A DNA stretch of 64,000 bases, from assembly GCA_029238935.1 (NCBI GenBank), contig JAQZBN010000013.1, positions 19,089-83,088 of the forward strand, read 5' to 3'. Shown piece by piece: positions 53,198 through 61,411 of the stretch. The position numbers and the translations under genes were made by a program. The number at the start of each line of letters is the position of its first letter. Positions within the stretch are counted from its first letter, which is position 1. The notes beneath the pieces are model-generated. The model saw only the letters and a program-made list of their open reading frames with translations, had not been told where the DNA came from and ran no database searches. This DNA is from Herbinix sp. (GTDB taxonomy: Bacteria; Bacillota; Clostridia; Lachnospirales; Lachnospiraceae).

Positions 53198-53704
53198 ATT
53201 AGCGATTTAATGATTAATGAACAGATCAGGGACAGAGAGGTTCGCCTGATTGGTGAAGACGGCGAACAACTAGGCATTATGTCAGCGAAGGATGCAATGA
53301 AACTTGCGAAAGATGCTAATCTTGACCTTGTAAAGATTGCTCCTACAGCGAAGCCACCTGTTTGTAAGATTATCGATTACGGTAAATACAGATATGAATT
53401 GGCTAGAAAAGAAAAAGAAGCCAAGAAAAAGCAGAAAGTTACTGAAGTAAAAGAAATTCGTCTAACACCGAATATCGATGAAAATGACTTGAATACAAAA
53501 GCAGGTCAGGCCAGAAAGTTTATAACCAAGGGTGATAAAGTAAAAGTGGCTTTACGTTTCCGTGGTCGTGAGATGGCTCATACAGCAGCCTCAAAAGCTA
53601 TCCTGGATAACTTTTTCTCAAAGCTTGAAGATGTAGCAGTAGTTGAAAAACCTGCAAAGCTGGAAGGAAGAAGTATGATTATGTTCTTAACAGAAAAACG
53701 TTAA
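53198..53704 (+). CDS. infC: translation initiation factor IF-3 with an apparent AUU start
   Basis: IF-3 binds the 30S subunit and checks start-codon pairing. The N-domain is 'INEQIRDREVRLIGEDGEQLGIMSAKDAMKLAKDANLDLVKIAPTAKPPVCKIIDYGKYRYE', the linker is Lys-rich, and the C-domain includes 'DLNTKAGQARKFITKGDKVKVALRFRGREMAH'. The track ATG (53210) is 19 bases from GGAGGTG (53184-53190). ATT at 53198-53200 is 7 bases away and in frame, reading ATT-AGC-GAT-TTA-ATG. An AUU start, which IF-3 itself discriminates against, is the classic infC autoregulation device in E. coli. With it the protein is 168 residues. Confidence 0.9.
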   Translation: MSDLMINEQIRDREVRLIGEDGEQLGIMSAKDAMKLAKDANLDLVKIAPTAKPPVCKIIDYGKYRYELARKEKEAKKKQKVTEVKEIRLTPNIDENDLNTKAGQARKFITKGDKVKVALRFRGREMAHTAASKAILDNFFSKLEDVAVVEKPAKLEGRSMIMFLTEKR

Positions 53705-53799
53705 AATACTCAATATAACAGCAATCAAACGGTTGTAAACAGCACAGGATTAAAGCAGCATTCCGTAAGGCTGTATTAATTATTAAGGAGGAAACATCA

Positions 53800-53997
53800 A
53801 TGCCAAAATTAAAAACAAGCAAAGCAGCAGCGAAGCGTTTCAAAAAAACAGGTACCGGAAAACTTAAGAGAATGAAGGCTTTCAAAAGTCATATCTTAAC
53901 TAAGAAATCCGCTAAGAGAAAGAGAAATCTCAGAAAAGCAGCTATGACAGATGCAACTAATGTAAAAAACATGAAGAAGATCTTACCATATCTGTAA
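53800..53997 (+). CDS. rpmI: 50S ribosomal protein L35
   Basis: A 65-residue basic protein with the L35 pattern '[47 protein letters not shown]'. Middle gene of infC-rpmI-rplT. RBS TAAGGAGGAAACATCA. The 95-base gap after infC holds no clear terminator. Confidence 0.98.
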   Translation: MPKLKTSKAAAKRFKKTGTGKLKRMKAFKSHILTKKSAKRKRNLRKAAMTDATNVKNMKKILPYL

Positions 53998-54022
53998 GAG
54001 ATTGATGAAGGAGGAATAGAAA

Positions 54023-54379
54023 ATGGCAAGAGTTAAAGGCGGATTAAACGCTAAGAAAAGACATAATAAAGTGTTAAAGCTGGCTAAGGGTTACAGAGGT
54101 GCCAGATCAAAACAATATAGAGTAGCAAAGCAATCAGTTATGAGAGCTTTAACTTCTTCTTTTGCAGGCAGAAGAGAAAGAAAAAGACAATTCAGACAGT
54201 TATGGATTGCAAGAATTAATGCAGCTGCAAGAATGAACGGTTTATCTTACAGCAAATTAATGCACGGCTTAAAATTAGCTAACGTTGATGTCAACAGAAA
54301 GATGTTATCTGAGATGGCAATCAACGATGCTGCAGGCTTCACTGCATTAGCAGAAGTTGCTAAGTCTAAATTAGCTTAA
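54023..54379 (+). CDS. rplT: 50S ribosomal protein L20
   Basis: A 118-residue helical rRNA-binding protein ('[43 protein letters not shown]', '[41 protein letters not shown]'). It nucleates large-subunit assembly and in Firmicutes represses its own operon by binding the leader RNA. RBS GAAGGAGGAATAGAAA, 25 bases after rpmI. A strong terminator follows. Confidence 0.98.
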   Translation: MARVKGGLNAKKRHNKVLKLAKGYRGARSKQYRVAKQSVMRALTSSFAGRRERKRQFRQLWIARINAAARMNGLSYSKLMHGLKLANVDVNRKMLSEMAINDAAGFTALAEVAKSKLA

Positions 54380-54398
54380 GTAAATCTTAAACATAAAT

Positions 54399-54449
54399 AG
54401 AGGGGCTGATGTTCAACTAAGTAATTGGTTGAGCATCAGCCCTCTTTTT
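54399..54449 (+). terminator. terminator of the infC-rpmI-rplT operon
   Basis: AGAGGGGCTGATGTTCAAC (54399-54417) pairs with GTTGAGCATCAGCCCTCT (54428-54445) with one bulged G and one mismatch, followed by TTTTG. It faces the convergent PII-like gene. Confidence 0.92.
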
Positions 54450-54503
54450 GCCATATAAACATAAATGCTGATTCCTTATAGTTTAGCAACACGCCTTACT
54501 GTC

Positions 54504-55211
54504 TTAATTAATCTCACCGGAACCTAGTCCTAGGGTAGCATTTACCGGGAGGGAAAAACATACACCTTTACCTTCGGTAGATAGACCTAATTCATGGGTG
54601 ATATGCTCCATAATCTTTGCTCTGATTTCTCTGGGAGCAAGAATTAAGACGATATCCTTTTCCTGTGAAATCGTTATTCCAAGAAATCTTGACGCTTCTT
54701 CAGAACCTAGCCCTCGTGCATGTAATAAGGTTCCTCCGGTGGCACCGGCAGCTTTGGCTACCTCCATAACCTCATTAAAATAACCGGAGGTAACAATAGT
54801 TAATATCAAATCAAAAGGCTCATTTTGTGTCATACGAGTCTCCTCACTTTCAAATTTTGTAGATTGATCAGCCTGATTACACAGCTTCGATAAATAGCTA
54901 CTAATACTGGATAAAGGAAGGGTAAATGCAATACCGGTTCCGGGTTTTGAAAAAAACAAATCTTTTTTTAACAGTTCGAACATATGGTGAGACATAGTTT
55001 CGGTGAGAATACTCAAGATAACAGCTTTTTTCGTATCAGTCAGGCCCAATGTATCAAGAAGTTCAGAGTCAGCAGAACCATGTCCGTGCATAATCATTTG
55101 GATGGGAAGGGTTTTCTTAAGATATAAATCTGCTACTGCTTTACTCATATTATAGTCAATAATTGTAACTAAAAATTCTATTTTGTTCGTATTAGATGGA
55201 TGGTGTTCCAT
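54504..55211 (-). CDS. tandem PII-like protein, partner of the DUF1538 transporter
   Basis: About 235 residues in two similar halves. The second ('PFDLILTIVTSGYFNEVMEVAKAAGATGGTLLHARGLGSEEASRFLGITISQEKDIVLILAPREIRAKIMEHITHELGLSTEGKGVCFSLPV') reads as a PII-family domain. The first ('KIEFLVTIIDYNMSKAVADLYLKKTLPIQMIMHGHGSADSELLDTLG...KPGTGIAFTLPL') has the same strand order and ending. PII domains sense nucleotides or metabolites and bind transporters. The track start at 55244 is early. GGAGG then ACCATA places the start at the ATG at 55211, overlapping the transporter's stop by 20 bases. Confidence 0.78.
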   Translation of the reverse strand: MEHHPSNTNKIEFLVTIIDYNMSKAVADLYLKKTLPIQMIMHGHGSADSELLDTLGLTDTKKAVILSILTETMSHHMFELLKKDLFFSKPGTGIAFTLPLSSISSYLSKLCNQADQSTKFESEETRMTQNEPFDLILTIVTSGYFNEVMEVAKAAGATGGTLLHARGLGSEEASRFLGITISQEKDIVLILAPREIRAKIMEHITHELGLSTEGKGVCFSLPVNATLGLGSGEIN

Positions 55212-56919
55212 TATGGTCCTCCTGTTTATATTCAAGGCGGTCATTACTTAATGTGCATGTTTCGGCATCATCATTATACTCTTGCCCTATAGTATGATTC
55301 AAGTTCATTTCCATTTCTTTTTCAATGGGGGTAACAATTGTTGTTACATCTGGTTCTATATTGTTATCAACGTTATATTCCACAAAAGTCATCTCGTATA
55401 TGATATCATCATTTAAATCAATGATACTATCTTCCATCAAAGGATGAGAAACAGCATCCTCTGTAACTCTTCGTGCCTTGATTTGGTATACAATTCCTAA
55501 GATTTGTATGGTGATCAAAGGGGTCATGGCCACCATAGCCACAATACCAAACGCGTCTGTGACCATGTTACCTCCGACAGCTTCACAAGCACCCATGGCA
55601 AAAGGCATAAGGAAAGTGGCGGCCATAGGACCAGAGGCAACTCCACCGGAATCAAAGGCGATGGAGGTGAATAATGATGGGACAAAAAATGTTAATGTTA
55701 ACGCGATTAGATATCCCGGGATAAGTAAGTAAAAGATGGAGATACCGGTGATAACTCGAAGTAAGGCTAAACCAACAGAAATCGCTACTCCTATCGATAA
55801 ACTAAGGCCCATAGCTTTTCCAGAGATAGAGCCTTCGGTAATATCCTCTACCTGTTGCTTTAACACATGGACCGCTGGCTCTGCGGCTACAATAAAATAA
55901 CCCATTACCATTCCTAAGGGGATAAGGAGCCATACATAGGAGCTTCCTGCTATTTTTTCACCCAGATAATAACCGGCAGGCATAAATCCTACATTAACAC
56001 CAATTAAGAACAAGATCAAGCCCAAAAAGGTATAGATAATACCAATGATAATTTTCGCTAAAGGTTTCTTCTGTAAACGGAGGGTAGTGATCTGAAACAG
56101 AAGAAAGAATAAAATAATAGGAAGTAAAGCGAAGGATACTTCCTCCACGTAATGGGGAGTGTTAGTAACAAAGGAAAGTATGACTTCGGTAAAATTCTGA
56201 AAATCAGGAACGGTTACCGGAGAATAGCTATTTTGGGAAGAATTATAAAACATACCTAAGATAAGTACCGTCATAATTGGACCGACAGAGCATAAAGAAA
56301 CCAATCCAAAGCTATCTTCTTCTGCAGTATTATCTCCACGTACCATGGACAGACCTACACCTAAGGCCATGATGAAGGGAACTGTAATGGGACCGGTGGT
56401 GACACCTCCAGAATCAAAAGCAACAGCCAGAAAGTCCTTATCCGTAAAGCTAGCTAATAGGAATACAATTAGATAAAGGAAAATCAAAATGTAGGATAAT
56501 TTGATCTGAAGTAAAATTCGTAGAAAAGAAACCACAAGAAAAATTCCGACACCAATAGCCACGGCAACGATCAGAACCATGTCGGGAACAGCCGGGGTTT
56601 GTCTGGCTAATACCTTAAGGTCTGGTTCAGCGATGGTAATGAAGACACCGATGATAAAGGTTACAATAATAATGAGGGGTAATTTCCGTGACTTTGTTAG
56701 ATGCGCGCCTATCTTTTCACCCATGATCATCATGGAGATATCAGCACCTAGGGTAAAGAGAGACATGCCCAGGATTAGAAGAAGTGATCCAATCAAAAAT
56801 AACACCATAATATAAAGGGGCATTGGTGCAATCGTAAAATGAAGTATAAGAACGATTACAGTGATGGGAATAACAGAAGATAGAGATTCCCTTAGTTTGG
56901 TAGTAAGTAGTTGTTGCAT
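55192..56919 (-). CDS. DUF1538 family membrane transporter (two-domain, UmpAB-like)
   Basis: A 575-residue polytopic protein made of two homologous halves. 'AVAFDSGGVTTGPITVPFIMALGVGLS' in the first is echoed by 'SIAFDSGGVASGPMAATFLMPFAMGAC' in the second, and 'GVFITIAEPDLKVLARQ' by 'GYFIVAAEPAVHVLKQQ'. That is the DUF1538 duplication. Split members (UmpA/UmpB) have been reported as sodium(potassium)/proton antiporters, but whether this fused form does the same is inference. A ~100-residue acidic cytoplasmic tail follows the last helix. The downstream PII-like gene overlaps its end. Confidence 0.88.
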   Translation of the reverse strand: MQQLLTTKLRESLSSVIPITVIVLILHFTIAPMPLYIMVLFLIGSLLLILGMSLFTLGADISMMIMGEKIGAHLTKSRKLPLIIIVTFIIGVFITIAEPDLKVLARQTPAVPDMVLIVAVAIGVGIFLVVSFLRILLQIKLSYILIFLYLIVFLLASFTDKDFLAVAFDSGGVTTGPITVPFIMALGVGLSMVRGDNTAEEDSFGLVSLCSVGPIMTVLILGMFYNSSQNSYSPVTVPDFQNFTEVILSFVTNTPHYVEEVSFALLPIILFFLLFQITTLRLQKKPLAKIIIGIIYTFLGLILFLIGVNVGFMPAGYYLGEKIAGSSYVWLLIPLGMVMGYFIVAAEPAVHVLKQQVEDITEGSISGKAMGLSLSIGVAISVGLALLRVITGISIFYLLIPGYLIALTLTFFVPSLFTSIAFDSGGVASGPMAATFLMPFAMGACEAVGGNMVTDAFGIVAMVAMTPLITIQILGIVYQIKARRVTEDAVSHPLMEDSIIDLNDDIIYEMTFVEYNVDNNIEPDVTTIVTPIEKEMEMNLNHTIGQEYNDDAETCTLSNDRLEYKQEDHNGTPSI

Positions 56920-57069
56920 GTGTTCACCTCGTGTTTTCTAGCGTTTATTAGCTGGTGACAGAATGTTCATACCGCTTGCTTATATTTAGTTTAAAGGAAA
57001 AAAGCGATATAGGCAATAGTATATTTTATTTTGTATGGAAAATGTACATAGAATAGCCAATGGAATCAT

Positions 57070-57098
57070 TAGACGTTACCTCAAAAATGGTTTATAAT
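57070..57098 (+). promoter_or_regulatory. possible promoter of the beta-helix gene
   Basis: TAGACG (57070-57075), 17 bases, TATAAT (57093-57098). The -35 matches only four of six positions. The rest of the 56920-57121 gap is featureless. Confidence 0.5.
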
Positions 57099-57121
57099 AT
57101 AACTAGAAAGGACGTGATCAT

Positions 57122-59518
57122 TTGACTAACAACGAACGCATAACTATAAAATTATACTTAAAAACCCTCCGGTGGATCACAGCATTTATTATTACATTCG
57201 TAATATTTCAGGTTTCTTTACCTACTGGTGTCATAGCAAAAGGATCTTCAGTCAAAGTGTATACGGTTAAATCTACCAGTGCTCCCTATCAGAATCATTA
57301 TATCAAATCCACTAGTTATAATAGCAAGACGAAACCCTATTATATGCTCCGTTCTTATATGGAACAGTTGGAAAAAGACGGAGGGGGAACCTTGATTCTT
57401 AAGAAAGGTTCTTATGTGATAACAAATACCCTCTATATCCCATCCAATGTTACCTTGATATTAGAAGATGGTGTTACCATTAGTAAGGGAAGTATCACCG
57501 GAACTAGTAAGCTTTTGCCATCAAAATCTTTATTCCAACTGGTTCCACCAAGCAAAGCACAGACTACCAAACAATTAACAAAATACAATAGTTCAAAGAA
57601 CGTTACGTTCAAAACAGATGGGAAAGCGATCATTGATTTAAACTACGAAAAGGATGCAACAGCCATTATTCTGGGGCATAATGAGGACATTACCATAAGC
57701 GGTATCACTTTTCAAAAGATGTATGAGGGAAACTTTATTAAAATAGGTGCATCACAGGATGTTACCATCAAGAAGAATATCTTCCGCTACCATAAGGACT
57801 CTGAGAATAATGCAAAGGAAGCGATTGCACTGGAAACTCCGGATGAGAAAACAAAAGCATTTGTATATCCCTGGAGTAAGAGTGATAAGACAGCTAATTC
57901 CAATATTATCATAGAAGAGAATGAATTCTTTCAATTAGAGAGAGCGATCGGTAGTTCCAAATACACCGAGAAGGTTTACCATAAGAATATCAGTATTTTA
58001 CATAACAAGATCTCCAAAACAGATTCCCATGCCTTGAGGATGATAAATTGGGAATATGCAAAGATTAAGAATAATCGGTTTTCAGATATTTCGAACAAGG
58101 ATGGATCCTTAAAAGCAATCCTGATCAGTGGAGGAAAGTATCCTACAATATCGAATAATGAATTTTCTAATTCCGATCGCCCGATTCAGATTATGCCTTG
58201 GAAGAACAATAATAATGGAAGCAGCTATCGAACAACCTACAATACGATCAATGAAGCAAACAAAGCAGATATGTTAAGGAATACCTTAGTTAATATGAAG
58301 GAATATTATATCCGGTACAATAAAACCTATAACGAGTTCACAAAGGATACCGAGAAGTGGGAATTTATTGATCTTACGGCAACACAATTTATCATAACGC
58401 CATCCAGTGAACCTTATCAAAATTATTTTACTAATTATAGTACCTATAATAACAATACGAAGCAATATTACATGATTCGTTCCTATCTCGAGCAGCTTGA
58501 GAGGGTAGGTGGAGGAACACTTTCCTTTCAATCTGGCACTTATGTTATAACCAATACTCTTTATATTTCGTCGAATATTAATATAGTATTGGAAGATGGA
58601 GTAGTCATAAGAAAAGGAAATGATACGAGCAGTGCCCAAATGGAAGACTCCAAATCGATCTTTCAATTAGCCGCTCCTACGAAATCTAAGACCGCTGGAG
58701 CATACGGCGGATATAAGGGAGAGACGAACATTCATTTTCAGGGCAATGGCAAAGCAATCATTGATTTAAATTACATACAGGATGCAATCGGAATTGTGAT
58801 GGGACATAACACGAACGTTACGATCTCCGGAATTATCTTTCAGAATATGTACAGCGGACATTTTATTGAATTGGATGCTTCAAAGGATGTAACAATTGAG
58901 AAGAATATATTTCAAAATCATAAGGCCTCGGCTTCGGAAATCAAAGAAGCAATCAACATTGATACACCGGATAAGAATACTGGAGGTTTTAACGCAGTAT
59001 GGACCAACTATGATTGTACCCCAAACAAAGATATATTAATTCGTAATAACGTATTTGATCATCTAGAACGAGCCATAGGAACGCACAAATATTCCGAGGG
59101 GAAATACCATGAAAATGTGCAAATCTTAAATAATAAAATATCCAATACCTCCTCTGATGCAATAAGAATTATTAATTGGAAAAATCCTGTAATCAAAGAA
59201 AATGAAATTATTATGGTTGCTGAGGGAAAAGGAAATGACCGGGCAATATTAGCCAGTGGTGTCATTAATCCCATTATTACAGATAATTTCTTCATGGATG
59301 TAACTCGACCAATTCAATTAATGCCTTGGAAGAATAATGGAACCGGAAGTAGTTATGCGATTACCTATAATTCGGTTACTTATGATAATATCCTTCTGAT
59401 GCTGAAGAATTATCTTCGTAGAGTGGAAGAGAGATTTATCCGGGTCAATAATACCTATAATGTTTTTGACAGGAATACCGACCGGTATTATTATTCCAAT
59501 CAATATACCGACTACTAA
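57122..59518 (+). CDS. secreted right-handed beta-helix protein with two duplicated modules
   Basis: A 798-residue exoprotein. A signal peptide with a long charged head ends near 'PTGVIA-KGS'. Two modules of ~370 residues follow: 'SAPYQNHYIKSTSYN...YYMLRSYMEQLEKDGGGTLILKKGSYVITNTLYIPSNVTLILEDGVTI' and 'SEPYQNYFTNYSTYN...YYMIRSYLEQLERVGGGTLSFQSGTYVITNTLYISSNINIVLEDGVVI'. Each continues with parallel beta-helix rungs ('NVTISGI.FQNMY..HFIELDASKDVTIEKNIF') and ends '..RPIQ.MPWKNN..GSSY'. The layout is that of pectate-lyase-superfamily proteins, but no catalytic set is evident. No surface anchor is seen. The start is TTG after AAAGGACGTGATCAT. Confidence 0.83.
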   Translation: MTNNERITIKLYLKTLRWITAFIITFVIFQVSLPTGVIAKGSSVKVYTVKSTSAPYQNHYIKSTSYNSKTKPYYMLRSYMEQLEKDGGGTLILKKGSYVITNTLYIPSNVTLILEDGVTISKGSITGTSKLLPSKSLFQLVPPSKAQTTKQLTKYNSSKNVTFKTDGKAIIDLNYEKDATAIILGHNEDITISGITFQKMYEGNFIKIGASQDVTIKKNIFRYHKDSENNAKEAIALETPDEKTKAFVYPWSKSDKTANSNIIIEENEFFQLERAIGSSKYTEKVYHKNISILHNKISKTDSHALRMINWEYAKIKNNRFSDISNKDGSLKAILISGGKYPTISNNEFSNSDRPIQIMPWKNNNNGSSYRTTYNTINEANKADMLRNTLVNMKEYYIRYNKTYNEFTKDTEKWEFIDLTATQFIITPSSEPYQNYFTNYSTYNNNTKQYYMIRSYLEQLERVGGGTLSFQSGTYVITNTLYISSNINIVLEDGVVIRKGNDTSSAQMEDSKSIFQLAAPTKSKTAGAYGGYKGETNIHFQGNGKAIIDLNYIQDAIGIVMGHNTNVTISGIIFQNMYSGHFIELDASKDVTIEKNIFQNHKASASEIKEAINIDTPDKNTGGFNAVWTNYDCTPNKDILIRNNVFDHLERAIGTHKYSEGKYHENVQILNNKISNTSSDAIRIINWKNPVIKENEIIMVAEGKGNDRAILASGVINPIITDNFFMDVTRPIQLMPWKNNGTGSSYAITYNSVTYDNILLMLKNYLRRVEERFIRVNNTYNVFDRNTDRYYYSNQYTDY

Positions 59519-59698
59519 TAAGACTGCCACCTCTTGTATCATTAGGATTATATTAAAATTACATAAAGCTCATTAGAAATGACATTTGTAACTTGAAAGA
59601 AGCATATGGATACAGTATGATATGAGGGTAGGAATTGCTTTTTGTGGTTATTAGTTCCAGAGGCAAATTCCTGAATATAAGTATCTAGGGAGGAAGTT

Positions 59699-60391
59699 AT
59701 GCGTAATAAATTAGGTAATATACTGTGGGGATTATTTTTTATTGTAATTGGTGCCGGATTTGCAGGAGAAGCCTTTGAGCTTTGGGATTTTGAATTATTT
59801 TTTGATGGTTGGTGGACGCTGTTTATCATCGTTCCTTGCACCATCAGTATCGTGCAGAACGGTTTCAGAAGCGGAGCATTGATTGGCTTAATTATTGGTA
59901 TTCTGCTATTCTTATCCTGTCAGCCAGGTATTGATTTTGATCTTTCCAAACTGATTGTTCCTGCAATCTTGGTTATTATCGGCTTTAGGCTCATCCTCCG
60001 TGATTCATTCCATCACAGAAGAATACAGGGTGAGGGAAAGTTTAATGCTGGTAATACAACCTATCATAGTGATACAGAGCATAGTGCGGTATTTAGCTCC
60101 AACACGATCGTAGTTGATAATGAACCATTCAATGGAACCAATCTAAATGCTATCTTTGGAGCTATCCAATTAAACTTATCCAATGCTATCATTGATCACG
60201 ATGTTGAGATTAGTGCCTCTGCAATCTTTGGCGGTATTGATATCTATGTACCCAGAGGTGTGAAAGTGAAAACAAACAATGTTCCGATCTTTGGGGGTGT
60301 AAGTAATAAAACAGTGAAAAATACAGATCCCAATGCTCCAACCATTTATCTGAACTCGACCTGTATGTTTGGAGGCATTGATATCAAATGA
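59699..60391 (+). CDS. LiaF-like membrane protein
   Basis: A 230-residue protein: three or four membrane helices in the first ~105 residues ('GNILWGLFFIVIGAGFAGEAFELWDFELFFDGWWTLFIIVPC'), then a soluble beta-solenoid C-terminal domain ('NAIFGAIQLNLSNAIIDHDVEISASAIFGGIDIYVPRGVKVKTNNVPIFGGVSNK'), the LiaF_C pattern. In Bacillus LiaF restrains the LiaRS envelope-stress system. No LiaRS genes are in this window. It overlaps the next gene by 4 bases (ATGA). RBS AGGGAGGAAGTT. Confidence 0.88.
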   Translation: MRNKLGNILWGLFFIVIGAGFAGEAFELWDFELFFDGWWTLFIIVPCTISIVQNGFRSGALIGLIIGILLFLSCQPGIDFDLSKLIVPAILVIIGFRLILRDSFHHRRIQGEGKFNAGNTTYHSDTEHSAVFSSNTIVVDNEPFNGTNLNAIFGAIQLNLSNAIIDHDVEISASAIFGGIDIYVPRGVKVKTNNVPIFGGVSNKTVKNTDPNAPTIYLNSTCMFGGIDIK

Positions 60392-61242
60392 ATAGCTTTC
60401 AAAGAGTAGTTAAATATTGTGCGATTGCATTTGCAGTAGTATTAGCGGTTGGTATTATTTCAGGTATTGTCAGTGCTACGATTGCCGTTGTTTCTGGAAT
60501 TGGTAGTGGTTTTTCCTCGAATGAAGAGGATAGAAAAAATTTTGCTGAGAACTTCTCCGATGTAGAACGACTGGATATCAATAATTCTACCGGTACCTTA
60601 GAGATAAAGACAGGAGACACTGTAAGAGTGGAAGCTGAAAATGTCAGAGAAAGTTTTCGTGCTAAGGTAACGGGGAATGGAACCTTAGAAATTGAATCAG
60701 ACAATAATTTCATTGACTGGATTAATGGTTTTTTGAATGGTAATAATCCTTTTAAAGGAGAGAAAATTACGGTTTATCTTCCAGAGGAGCTTTTATTAGA
60801 GAAAGCGTTTATTGATTGCGGAACAGGAAATGTTACCATTGAAAAGTTGAACACCGAAAGATTGGAATTAAATGCCGGTACGGGAAATATGAAAGCCTCC
60901 GATATCGTTGCTCAAAAGGCGGATATTGATGGAGGAGTAGGCAATATTGATTTAATGAATGTCTCACTTACGGATGCAGAGATTGATTGCGGAGTTGGAG
61001 AGATGGAAATTGACGGTGAAATTCTTGGTCATAGCTCCATTGACTGCGGTGTGGGTAATGTTGATATAAAATTAGATGGAAGATATGAAGATTACGACCT
61101 GGATGTTGAATCAGGTTTGGGCTCCGTTTATATTAACGGGGAACGTGTAAAAGAAACGAAGAAAAGTAATTCCCAGAATGATGACCTTTCCTTAGAAGTG
61201 GATGGGGGACTTGGTAATATCAGATTGGATTTTGCTTATTAA
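60388..61242 (+). CDS. DUF4097 (LiaG-like) membrane-anchored beta-repeat protein
   Basis: A 284-residue protein with one N-terminal membrane helix (about 10-35). It is followed by a beta-solenoid of repeating strands such as 'IDCGTGNVTIEKLNTERLELNAGTGNMKASDIVAQKADIDGGVGNIDLMNVSLTDAEIDCGVGEMEID', with a near-regular Asp/Gly-turn period of about 20-22 residues. The DUF4097 family includes LiaG. It is translationally coupled to the LiaF-like gene, so the two likely act together at the membrane surface. Exact function is unknown. Confidence 0.85.
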   Translation: MNSFQRVVKYCAIAFAVVLAVGIISGIVSATIAVVSGIGSGFSSNEEDRKNFAENFSDVERLDINNSTGTLEIKTGDTVRVEAENVRESFRAKVTGNGTLEIESDNNFIDWINGFLNGNNPFKGEKITVYLPEELLLEKAFIDCGTGNVTIEKLNTERLELNAGTGNMKASDIVAQKADIDGGVGNIDLMNVSLTDAEIDCGVGEMEIDGEILGHSSIDCGVGNVDIKLDGRYEDYDLDVESGLGSVYINGERVKETKKSNSQNDDLSLEVDGGLGNIRLDFAY

Positions 61243-61325
61243 TTTAAATAATGAATAATTTTTTAAAATCAAGGATAATTCTTGCAAACTTTGGATACAA
61301 ATATTAAAATAAGAAATAAAAGTAG

Positions 61326-61360
61326 GGGACGTTAAACATCATATAACGTCCCTCATTTTC
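61326..61360 (+). terminator. terminator after the LiaF/LiaG-like pair
   Basis: GGGACGTTA (61326-61334) pairs with TAACGTCCC (61344-61352), followed by TCATTTTC. The stem is good and the T-tract modest. Confidence 0.7.
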
Positions 61361-61411
61361 TGAAGCCATTTATACAGCCAGTGTTGACATTGAGAAGCAA
61401 GGGAGATTACG

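Noticed and set aside
55478-55732. Plus-strand ORFs inside the DUF1538 gene (also 56579-56815)
   Set aside because: Shadow frames of a clear membrane-protein gene.
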